From assembly GCA_010093705.1 (NCBI GenBank), contig MU006099.1, forward strand, positions 215,344-279,343: a stretch of DNA of 64,000 nucleotides, in the 5' to 3' direction. Source of the DNA: Patellaria atrata CBS 101060 (taxonomy: Eukaryota > Ascomycota > Dothideomycetes > Patellariales > Patellariaceae). Shown here one piece after another: positions 1 through 9,788 of the stretch. Position 1 is the stretch's first letter. Each line of letters begins with the position of its first letter. The notes beneath the pieces were generated by a model. It searched no databases and was not told the DNA's origin. It was given only the letters and a program-made list of their open reading frames with translations. A program made the position numbers and the translations under genes.

Positions 1-1
1 G

Positions 2-2860
2 CGATATAAAGACGCTGAGGTACAGACGGATGAGGACGCGCTAGGTACTGCTCTTAATGACGCGCCATACAAAGATGCAGAGGTACAGATGGACGAGATT
101 CCTCTTGTTGCAAAGCTTTCAAATGTATCGACTTCCACCAATAATTCCACCACCGAACAACTAAGGAGCTTCTCTGAAAGGTCTTCCGCAATTTCGACTC
201 CAGATCGGTTCGAATGTGTACCTTCAACTGATAGTACCACAGCTGTTGAAATTCTACCGTCTTCGGGAAGCGACAAATCTACAACCTCTATTGTTGTAAA
301 TATGTTTGGTGCTGCGACTCAAACATCATCGAAAAAACTGAATACCCCATTAAAGAGGAATGCTCTCAAGAATGGAATGACCGTGTCTCCCGCGAGCTCT
401 TCCGCATCAGATTCGGTTAAATTGGTAAAGGGGCTCATGGAAAATTCGAACAATGAGCGTGATAGAGTTGAAGATCTCACCAGGAAAGTTGCTAATCTCA
501 AAGTCAAATCAACTCCTGTAGCGTCCAGAGAAGCAACTCCTGAAGCGCCTGCACCAAAGAAGATTCACAGCACTGGTCTAGATTCCGAAATATCCAAAGG
601 ACCTTCTACAGGAAATGTTTTCGCTGGCACAGTCTTTAATATTCCGGGTCTACCCCCAAAGTTTGATTTCAATGATCTGGTGTCATCGCAGGTTCCTGAA
701 GACACTAAGCCTTCCGCTCCAGTGGGCTTTGGGACATCGTCAAATACTGTTGCAAGTGGGTCTGGCTCTGTAACCGGTGTCCAGTCAGGAAGTTCAGGCT
801 TCAACCTCAGGACGTCTGGCCCATCGAGTGGAGTACCCGCGACGAATACAAAGATGTCTCTTGGGGGCTTTGACACAGTACTAAAAGCTAATGTACGCGG
901 GTTGTTCGGTTCCAACACCGGCGTGGCATCCAATCGCAGGCCCAAGAATTCATTGTTCGTAGATTTGAAGAAGACTGCACCATCAAATGGAACATGCACA
1001 ACATCCAACCCATTCGCCTCCAGCATGGCAACAAAGGCTCCCAGAAACGGTTTGTTTGCAAGTGATTCTCAGTTCACGGGTTCAGGGGCTTCAACTTCTG
1101 GAACCACCACACCAAAGGCGCCTTCAACCAGCTTTGGACAATTTGTAACTCTTACCACTGATGCTTGTACCTCTTCAAAGAATGCTCCAACTACAGTTGC
1201 AAAAGAGGGTGATGCTACCAAGGCGCCGTTTTTGAATACTCCTGGAACCGGTCTCGGGCTATTTGGGAGCACCCCTTTTACTGGTCCTTTTACTTCATTG
1301 AATGAAACTTTGTCAACTACAGCCGCAAAGAAGCCAGGCACAACTAAGATTTCAAATATAAATGCTCCTAGAACCGGCCTCGGTTTGTTCGGCACTCCTA
1401 ACACTGGTGCTTCTAGTGTTCTGAAAATCGCTTCCCCAAACACAGTCGCAAAGGAAGCCGATACTTCCAAAGCTCCGGTTTTAAATGCTCCTCAAACTGG
1501 CCTCGGGTTATTCGGCGCTGCTCCTAAAACTGGTATTGTTTCCCTCAAGGAGGCTCTTTCAAATCGGGTCCCAAAGAACCCGGATAGTACTATGACACCG
1601 GGTCGAAGCTCTCTATTCAATTTCCCACCGAGCGCACCAAACGTCTTTGCAGTAAGCTCCAGGTTGTTTAGTGCTTCGAATTCAGGTACCTCTGATGTAC
1701 AGATGAGCGGCACTGCAAATTATTCTGCGACCGCTCAGGCACCCACTAATGAACTCCCCCCTGCAGTGAAAGCGGATCTTGCAAGTCTTCAAGGGTTAGA
1801 AGTCCCAATCCGAGGAAATATCGCCGAAAAAGTCCCTTCAAATTCGATTCCGACTCAATGGCAAGTAGGACCACAGAACTTGGCACCCATTCAAGAGCCA
1901 TGTGATGAAAACGGCATTCCTTTGAGTATTCAGAGGAGGCCTGCTATTGAATCTATGCCACCAGCCTATAATTCCGCAGTAGGCCTCTTTGGTTCAGTAA
2001 ACCCTGGGTTGGAGAGTGATAGAGCCATCCACGATCAAGTAATGGCAGAGTCATCTTTCAATGAGCATGATTCTGAAGGAGAGGGATTTTCTGACCTTGA
2101 AGAGCCTTCTGACGCTGATGAGGAATCTGATGCTGATATCGATATGGCCGATCACGATGATGATGCTCCAGATGCTGACGCAAACTCGGAGGATTTTGAA
2201 GATCTCGGTACTGATCTAGGTTCTCACAACAACTATGGATTCAGTGACATTGATGACGGCGAGAGTGATCACGGCAAGAGTGATTACAGCGAGGTTGATG
2301 ACGACGAGGTTCACTTTCTTGCTGATCTTTTCGAGTGTTCCACTCCTAGTTACAGCAGTCCTCCTAGAAATGCTGATAATAATGGGCCTAGCGCCATTGA
2401 TCCAATTCCCGGTGGCGCTTTAAACCGCGGCAACAACCAGCCCTCTGAGGATTTTAAAGGGGAAATGCAGGGTTTTTGCGATGACACCTTGCTTGATTAT
2501 CCTCAATCTTCTGGTGGTTGTCCCGGTCCTGTTGATCCCTTGGTTACTGGCACCTCATCATCGAACGACCCTCTCCTTCATGGTAATATTTTCAATCCCG
2601 CTCCTTTATCGAGTATGTTTCGAAGTCTTGATGGTGGAGCAAGCAGCGGAATCCCTCCTGGTTGGTTCAGCAATCTGATTCCTAGTGGGTACAACAATCA
2701 ATCCAACGTTTCTCAGCCCGATCCTGTGGATTCTACTTCTGCTTCATCTCCTATAGGTTACATTGATGAGGAAGCAGACTTGCAGGGAATGATGGACATG
2801 GTCCACAACATAGATCAGGCTAGGAATTGGCCTCCCGCCTATTGTGATGATGAACTCTGA
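2..2860 (+). CDS. Repeat-rich low-complexity protein with GLFG-like motifs and acidic tail (5' partial)
   Basis: The frame is open from base 2, so the gene begins upstream; the first ATG in the window (89) is only internal. The first codons hold a tandem repeat: YKDAEVQ(T/M)DE occurs at bases 5 and 68, one 63-bp period apart. The body is rich in Ser, Thr, Ala and Pro. Three units of about 41-42 residues each carry TGLGLFG (around bases 1251, 1377 and 1500), with more degenerate 'GLFG' or 'GLFA' copies before and after (around 900, 1040, 1980). About 110 Asp/Glu-rich residues follow (2070-2320). The GLFG motifs recall FG nucleoporins, but they are few and no nucleoporin domain is seen, so function is not assigned. 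It ends at TGA 2858-2860. No intron is needed in the visible part. Confidence 0.7.
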   Translation, partial: RYKDAEVQTDEDALGTALNDAPYKDAEVQMDEIPLVAKLSNVSTSTNNSTTEQLRSFSERSSAISTPDRFECVPSTDSTTAVEILPSSGSDKSTTSIVVNMFGAATQTSSKKLNTPLKRNALKNGMTVSPASSSASDSVKLVKGLMENSNNERDRVEDLTRKVANLKVKSTPVASREATPEAPAPKKIHSTGLDSEISKGPSTGNVFAGTVFNIPGLPPKFDFNDLVSSQVPEDTKPSAPVGFGTSSNTVASGSGSVTGVQSGSSGFNLRTSGPSSGVPATNTKMSLGGFDTVLKANVRGLFGSNTGVASNRRPKNSLFVDLKKTAPSNGTCTTSNPFASSMATKAPRNGLFASDSQFTGSGASTSGTTTPKAPSTSFGQFVTLTTDACTSSKNAPTTVAKEGDATKAPFLNTPGTGLGLFGSTPFTGPFTSLNETLSTTAAKKPGTTKISNINAPRTGLGLFGTPNTGASSVLKIASPNTVAKEADTSKAPVLNAPQTGLGLFGAAPKTGIVSLKEALSNRVPKNPDSTMTPGRSSLFNFPPSAPNVFAVSSRLFSASNSGTSDVQMSGTANYSATAQAPTNELPPAVKADLASLQGLEVPIRGNIAEKVPSNSIPTQWQVGPQNLAPIQEPCDENGIPLSIQRRPAIESMPPAYNSAVGLFGSVNPGLESDRAIHDQVMAESSFNEHDSEGEGFSDLEEPSDADEESDADIDMADHDDDAPDADANSEDFEDLGTDLGSHNNYGFSDIDDGESDHGKSDYSEVDDDEVHFLADLFECSTPSYSSPPRNADNNGPSAIDPIPGGALNRGNNQPSEDFKGEMQGFCDDTLLDYPQSSGGCPGPVDPLVTGTSSSNDPLLHGNIFNPAPLSSMFRSLDGGASSGIPPGWFSNLIPSGYNNQSNVSQPDPVDSTSASSPIGYIDEEADLQGMMDMVHNIDQARNWPPAYCDDEL

Positions 2861-3249
2861 AGAGAACAAGGCCCTGGTATTTTAAAAGGAGAATAAGGGT
2901 GCTACTAGGAATATGATGAAAAGGAATATTGTAACAACACGACCTGCATCGAAATCTTTTCCATTCGGCTGAAAACAAAAACACCAAGAAAAGTCGAAAA
3001 GAACAAGAAAAGATTCACCTAAAAATCGAAAAGACTGAGAAAAAAATCACCCAAACACCAAAAGGAATAGAAAAACAACCGCCAAAACGTCTCGAAAAAA
3101 AAAGGAATCCTAAAAACGTCCATCACGGTTACGCTTTCACCACAATTTCGAATTCATTCCAATAATGACTTCATCTCAAGCACTACTTCATCACAACAAG
3201 CATTCCCATCAAAACAACCCTTGATACAAGGACAACTTTCTCGAGAACG

Positions 3250-3480
3250 AAGACTTCCACACAATGAAAATTCTCCACACAGCAGAGATTCTCCGCGCAT
3301 ACAATGACTTCTATCAGTTCAGTGACAATCCTCCCCACAGTGGAGATTTTCACCGCAGTAAAATCCTTTCCACCAACGAAGATACTCCCTACAATAAGAA
3401 ATCACCACAACGATGCATCTTCCACACAATAAAGCCTCTATCAAACCAAGTCCCTCACCACAACAAAAGATTTCCGCCTA
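3250..3480. repeat. Degenerate short tandem repeats (~17-20 bp)
   Basis: Successive segments such as GACTTCCACACAATGA, GATTCTCCGCGCATACAAT, GACTTCTATCAGTTCAGTGA and GATTTTCACCGCAGTAAA follow one another with a period of about 17-20 bp. They share the pattern GA(T/C)T(T/C)(C/T)CAC then an A-rich end. The copies are diverged, so the boundaries are approximate. Confidence 0.45.
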
Positions 3481-4800
3481 CCACGAACTCTCTCACAAGC
3501 AACCACCCCTCTATCAAATCATTCACAACCGCAACACCAAACCCCAAAAACACGCAAAAAGAACGACACAAACCCTCACCAAAACATCCAAAAAAAAATC
3601 ACAAACCCCTCAAAAACACCGAAAGAAGGCGAAAACAATCACCAAAAACACGATAAACACCGCAACCCCCCTCCCCAACCCAAAAAAAAAAAAGCAAAGA
3701 ACGGCAAGAACAATCATCAAAACATCATAAAATGAAAAAGCGTCAATCGGTTACTAAATTGCAATCACCGGTTGGAGCAAAAATCAAGGATGGAGATGGT
3801 CACGATGGAGGACGGATAGGATGAAATTGGAATTGGGTCAAATTGCTACATTGTCGACGGAGGGAAATGGTGGATATGTAAATCACGGAGATGGGGGAAA
3901 TGACAGATGGAAACAGAAATAGCATGCTGAGGAGATATGAACAAATTGACACTTGAAAATGAGGGTTCAGATGCTGGGTTGAAAGATGCAGAAGTGTTAC
4001 ATCAACTGTCGTGCATAGTTTTGTATGAATATTTTCCTATTTTGAATGTCGTATGTGTGGGTTTCCACGGCTTCATTCTTGGGGTTGTATAAGATTGTCA
4101 ATGTTTGAGATTCGGCTTATGATTAGTTCTATGTCTTGATGGAAAGATGAAAATGAGGTAACTCAATTCAATACGGATACAATATCTTCCTAATAGATCT
4201 GATCTGCTATGTTCTGTTCATTCGTCAGTGAACGGATCAACTTTTCCCAAAAATGAAAACCCAACCTTCCCTCCGCGATCTGAGATCCACAACACACAAC
4301 CACCCAAATAACCCACCATCTCAATATATCGGTACCCGAATACCTCACAAAATCCACGCGATTCCAAAAGCCCACATAACACTTCAAACCCATATCACCA
4401 CTCGAGCTCAACTACCTGGAACGTCCCGACGTGGAATTGACAACAGGCAACTGAAGAGTCGGCACACTTATATCGCTTGGAAGGGGGACTCGGAGCGGGG
4501 AGGTGAATCCCTTACTTTTTAGGTTCTTGTTCATGATTAGAAAGGGGATGGGGGGTCAGTTCTAACTCAAGGTATGCGAACTGTGTATTTTCATTCTCCT
4601 AACGCCCTCATCACTCTTCTTTATTTCTACCTTGTGATTCCTTAGGTTAGTTCACACCCCCCTCGGCCCCCTCTATCAACCTATCAACCCATCCACGTTC
4701 CACCTTCAAAACTCACAATACTGTGACAACGGTACCTTCAATATCTGCTAACCATCCATCTACATTTCTCACACTACGAAGCTTAACCCAACTTGGGAAG

Positions 4801-4842
4801 TTTTTTTTTTTTTTTTTAAAAAAAAAAATAAAAAAAAATAAA
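4801..4842. repeat. Adjacent poly-T / poly-A tract
   Basis: A run of T is followed directly by a run of A broken by single Ts. Single-stranded, it could fold into a weak A:T hairpin. It has no coding meaning. Confidence 0.7.
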
Positions 4843-5139
4843 GTGGTCTATAATCCTATTTCAGCGAGGTATACCATAATTACCAATGTCCTACTTTTAA
4901 TCCCTAGAACTCCTGTCTAACACCATCCCTTTGCAATTTCCCTTCTCTCTCCCCCTTATTAAAAAAAAAAAGAAACACTCGATGATATAACCCCCCCATA
5001 ACGCCCAATCCCTCAGCCCTTCCACGCAAACCCACTCGGGCAACCTAAATAATAGGCAAAAACTACACTCAAATCAGCACCATCCAACAACCAGAGCCCA
5101 ACCTGTCAGCCAGTCAGTCAGTCCGGAAAGAAAACTCAC

Positions 5140-7376
5140 ATTAATGACGATCAACATCGGCATCTCAAAGACATTCCTCTTGATCTCCCACGTACACATA
5201 CACCTCACCTTCCCCTCCCTCTCGCCCAACGCATTCATCCCCGCCTCGCCGCTTATCGTCGCGATCTCCAGCTTGACCGCCGCCTGCTGCGTCCTAAACG
5301 CCCTCTCCTGGGCACTCAATCCCGCTCTCCTCCCGCCTGCGCACGCAGTGCCGTCATCGCCGCCATCGTCGTTGGTGCGGTATTTGAGTAGCCGGACGTT
5401 GCGGATCGGTTTGCCCGAGGGGTCCGTGAAGGCCAGTTTGGCGAAGTCCTCGTAGAAAGTGACTACGTCGTCGTCGTCGAGGAGTTCGGCTAAAAAGACA
5501 GGCTGGGGTCGATTCCTCTGTGCGGTATCCAGCTCGACGGTGTTGAGGCGTGGGGTTTCCGCTGCACCGGCGCCGGGTTTGTTGTTCGGGTCGGATCCGC
5601 TGGTGCCGCCGGTGTTGATGTTGAGGTTGGGTTCGGTGCCGAGGAGCACGTTCCGCTTCCAGCCCGTCAGGATCGAGAACTCCTTGTTGACTGCTGCGAC
5701 TTCGCCGGTGCGGCGGCATATGAGGGCTGGTGTGCCGTAGGCCTGGAGATACATCTCCTCGTAGCTCCAGAGGGAGCGTTGGAAGTTCTGTTCCATGAAG
5801 ATCAGGTCGTGGCGGTTAAGGTCACCGTGACAAGCGATAAAGGATGGTCTGAATAATGCTAGCGCTTTCGCGATCTGGGCTACCTTTTTCTGTGGGAATC
5901 GACGTCGAATGACTGCTAGGAGTCTGTGAAATCCGCTCTCGTAGGAGTATGGTTCACGGATGGAGGTGTAGATGACTGAGGTATCGCGACGAGGTTTGTG
6001 GGTTACTGTGTACTGGGCGCTAAGGCTACTGAGAGTTATCGGTGTATTCCTTGATCGATCAGTTTGGGGATGGGAAGCTGGTTGCTTTTGCTGTCCCCGA
6101 CCGTATGCTCCCATACCGGGTCCTTGATGGCTTGGAGGGGTGAAAATTGCGGGAGATGCAGGTCCCGTCTCGTAACCTCCTGAGAGGTCGTGACCTGTTG
6201 ACCCAGGGCTGGTACTAGAGAGGCTGCTTGGGCCTGCTCCTATAGCATATGCATGCGGTTGAGTAGAAGAATCGAGGTTTTGAGCCTGAGGAGTGGCCTG
6301 TGGAGTTTGCATTTGAATAGCACTGTTTTGCGTTGAATGTGAGGTATTCCAATCTGATAATCCGTTTGCTCCGAACATCATATTGTTCATCTGTGGGCTC
6401 CCGGTGAAATCGGAAGTCGTTGTGATAGGTGTGTCAAAAGTACCACTGATTTGACCCATACTGTTGACCTGGTTCTCTCCAGGTGGTGTCTCAGCGGCTC
6501 CAGAGGACATATGACCTAACATCCCAAACTCGAGAGCACCATAGTGATTTCCAAAATTGAGGCTAGCGATGTCAAAATTGTAGAGAGCAGGATCACTTGG
6601 ATCAAATAAGGGACCCGAGAACTGGTTCATCTGTGTCGAGTTAGATGTTGGCATGGAGCTTGTAACGCCTTGTGCAGAGACATTTTGTTGACTGGAACTG
6701 TATTGCTGATTACCGTAAGAGCTAATATCTTGCATTGGTGGTGGCATTTGACCTTGGCCACTATTCTGAACGTAAGTGTAGTTTCCAGCTTGAGCCTGAG
6801 GGTAGAACCCAGGCTGTTGAGAGACGCTGGTAGCCGCATTAGATCCTGTGATGTGCCCCGAGAGCGCAGCGGCCTGGGCACCGTTGAGGTTGTGATAGTT
6901 CCCGCCGATTCCCGACATCAAGGACTCATTAGGAGCGTCGTGAAGATATTTTGCTTTTTTCCGTACCCCATCGTGACATTGATCTGAGAGGCCACGCTTG
7001 ATGCACCTTTGGCAGGGCCTTTCGTCGCCTAAAGGGATTAAATCAATCAGCAATTACTCCGATGTGTGCCGAGGTAGTTCGGAATAGTGTTTGACGTTGA
7101 GTACGGTAAGGAGTGCTGGAATGATCAAGGTAGGGACATACCGCAGGTAAGATGAGCTCTTTGACAGGCAAAGCAAGCCCTTCGCGCCTTCTTTCTTCTG
7201 GGTCTATGTGGATCTTTTGCATTGTGCTTTTGCAAACTGGTTCCGTCTTGCTTCGTCGGGGGAGAGTCGCCGTCAGCAAGCTCGTCTTTCACCTGCGCCA
7301 TTTCGTTCGAGTCTTGTTCGGGACTGTAGTCTGGTTCAGGAGATGCATCTCCATCGTCAGAATCTGGGGTCGTCAT
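5140..7376 (-). CDS. acuK: Transcription activator of gluconeogenesis, AcuK/Ert1 family (Zn2Cys6 plus PAS)
   Basis: Exon 1 is 7376-7142 and exon 2 is 7028-5140. The intron (7141-7029, GTATGT...TTTAG) splits a Gly codon inside the zinc cluster. The joined Zn2Cys6 motif is C-x2-C-x6-C-x5-C-x2-C-x8-C ([11 protein letters not shown] then CQRC...C), flanked by PRRKKARR and [13 protein letters not shown], which are hallmarks of the AcuK/Ert1 group. A long Gln/Ser/Gly-rich middle follows. Near the end is a PAS-like region ([20 protein letters not shown]...[11 protein letters not shown]). The family binds promoters of gluconeogenic genes such as PEP carboxykinase and fructose-bisphosphatase, together with a related partner (AcuM). 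A GTGAGT donor follows residue 708 (at 5139). Read through, the frame continues to 5074, but family members end with a short final exon. I could not place it, so the C-terminus is open. Confidence 0.9.
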
Positions 7377-9788
7377 AATAATAATAAAACAACGTCAATG
7401 AACGGCGTGTCCACTTTGATCCCACGAGTCCCGGAAATATGATGAAGGCTACACAACCCAGACTTGGTGGTCCACTGGCCTGTAACCTCTAATGCAGAAT
7501 GCAGGTTGCAAGAACCCAGACGATGGCGGCTCTGGTTCGGTAGCCGTGTAGACGGGAAAGTCGCAAATTCTCAATTGCGTATACGTGCCTGTGGTGCCAG
7601 TACCGCGGTGTGCCGTGCTTCTCGAGACACTGTAGGTATGCGACTCTGTCGACTGTGCGTTTACGGTGCTGTCGTAGACCCACGTTTCTTACTTTCCGGT
7701 GATGCAAGCAACCGTCAAATTCAAATCAAATTCCTTTGACTACTTGATCTACCAGGGTGTCTTCCCTGTTACACTGGCATTGATTGAAACCTTTCTCTCT
7801 CAATGCAACCGCTCGACCAATGGGACGGGTTGGGCCTCGCGATCACGCGTGTGTAGAAGTACTTCCCAGAGCTAACGTGAAATGCAGTGTTACCATAACC
7901 CGGACGTAGCGATGCTTTTCTTCAGCTGCTCCCGGTATCCCGTATCCGCCAGTTCCCCCAATTGGACATGCAAAGCCAACTTCTAAGGTAAGAATATCAA
8001 CTCCCACCCAATATCTACTACGGGGTGGAATATTCCAGTGGTGAACCTGGGCCTGGAACCTTTCTGGGTGCTATAAGTGGCGTCTTGACAATCGTAGTTC
8101 GACTGCGGCCTTTGTGGCGTTGCGGCTGTTGTCTCAACCTAATGCGGTAACACGAAAGTTGTGGAAAAACTGGAAGCTCGTCTACATGTACTGATATTGC
8201 ACAAACCAGGGGGTGGGTTCCTTGTTCCTAGGTAGAGTTTGAGTTTCGCGTGCCCCTCATGACTTACGAAGAAGAAAGAACCATTCAGTCGGTATGTCTG
8301 GGCGTAATTGACGAATCTCTGTAGACGCCGTGGATCTTTCCAGTAGGATGACGACTGCACGACCGGGAAGCTGCCCGATGATGGATATAGGTAGTCGCAG
8401 CTAGAAGTAAGGGAGCATTCAAGGAGAATAAGCAATGATGCCCGCCGATCGAAATATCGAGGAATTCCTGCACAGTACCTTATTGATGGGCAAGGAAAAG
8501 TAGGAGAGTCTTATCGCTATTATGCACCTCTTGATGCCTGTATGACAACTGGAAGATACCCTTACACTTTTGCCAGTTTGCAACACAACAAGAGAAGGAA
8601 GCGGTCAGAGTCAGCGCGCAAATGGACTAAAGGAAATTAAATGCAGAGAGGGGAGCTTTGAAAAGTGCAGGTCCAATGGAAGCAGTCGAGGATTTGAGGA
8701 TCAAAAGAACAGTTTTTCAGTAGTTTTTTTTTTCTATTCTTGGTAACCCTCTCAACTGTGTCGCCTGTTAAAGCTTGACGTGAGCACAGCAAGAGAGATT
8801 GAGAGAGATACCCAGGGACGTATGTAGAGAGGAAAGATAGTGTATAGATCGAAGACGCAGGTTCGTCAACACGCTGCCGTTGCTGCGCGTGCCTCATACT
8901 CGAAAGAACCTTTGGGTATTTAGTGCGTCCACATGTTTTTGATGCTGCCCTCGATTGCGTCTTTGGTGAGTGAGGCGAGACCACCTCCCCTCGGCCCTAA
9001 CCTCGGCCGGAAAATACTCCCAGACCATCACAGTAAAAGCCCTGCAGAAAGCCGCCAAGGTAGGAGAAGGGAAATTATTAGAGCGACAACCAAGTAAACA
9101 ACAAGTTTGAAAGAGGCTGATGTGCCTTGCGATTTTCCTAATTCCCACTTCCTCAAAATCTCGCATACGCCTCATCTCATACTCGACCATCATTACTGGA
9201 CTCGCTAAAGCAAGGAATATTGCGTCAATTGATAAAGGACCAAAAGAGGAAAAGGGGCATCTCAATTAAAGCTACGAGCGGACCGTTTGGATTGATCGAA
9301 CAGCCTCAGAGGCGATATGATCGTCGGCCACGCCGTAACGTCCACTACTAGTTCCCATATCCAGCGCCTCATTTTCTTTAGAACTAGAACTACAGAACGG
9401 ATCTCAGGTGGCCACGTTCTTTTCCATAAATTGTGCTTTGACACCAACACTTCTACTTCACTTCTGATCCAATAATTTCCCATCAACACCCTCCTTGCGG
9501 CTTTGCGTTCTCGGGGCTTGTATGTTCCAGTGCTCTTCTTGTCGTACGAACCTACAGCGGGATCTTCAGCATGCTTGTAATCTACTCAAGATTGTGTCAC
9601 GTGGCAATATAAGAAACGGCTACACTATATATACTCAATATGATTCCATTATACTGCAAGCATGCTTATGTGGTGCAACCTACCTCCTATCTATAGACCT
9701 CCTCTCATAATACCCATCCCCCACCCCCCACCCCCCATCCCCCATTCTCCCTATCGGCAGCTTGCCTCTTCTTCCCTATCTGGATCGC
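7377..9788. other. Intergenic, no gene seen
   Basis: This 2.4 kb stretch lies between the starts of the acuK-like gene and the 3' end of the MFS gene. Several frames of 60-120 codons occur on the minus strand (8139-9489), but none has a recognisable domain, a consistent splice chain or a good composition. It probably holds the long 5' regulatory region of the acuK-like gene. The only strong structure is the C-run block at 9713-9743. Confidence 0.5.
9713..9743 (-). promoter_or_regulatory. G-quadruplex motif in the 3' UTR of the MFS gene
   Basis: The plus strand has five C-runs of 3, 5, 6, 6 and 5 bases separated by AT, A, A and AT. The minus strand, which is the sense strand of the MFS gene ending at 9789, therefore carries five G-runs with 1-2 base loops. 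This is a textbook quadruplex pattern. It starts about 45 nt after the stop codon, so it should be present in the mRNA as well as in the DNA. Confidence 0.6.

Larger units (their letters stand above)
2861..5073. other. Intergenic, A/C-rich low complexity
   Basis: No supported gene. From about 2930 to 3730 the plus strand is strongly A/C-rich with many A-runs, which opens long spurious frames. The block 3250-3480 holds degenerate repeats of roughly 17-20 bp around the theme 'GA-TTCTCCACACA'. From 4600 the strand is pyrimidine-rich, and a T-run followed by an A-run lies at 4801-4842. The 3' end of the AcuK-like gene on the minus strand may extend into 4950-5073. Confidence 0.6.

Noticed and set aside
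3264-3730. Two overlapping Lys/Pro/Thr-rich frames
   Set aside because: Produced by A/C-rich low-complexity DNA; no homology-like features.
8139-9489. Chain of minus-strand frames that might be exons of one gene
   Set aside because: No consistent splice signals, no domain, sequence changes character from frame to frame.
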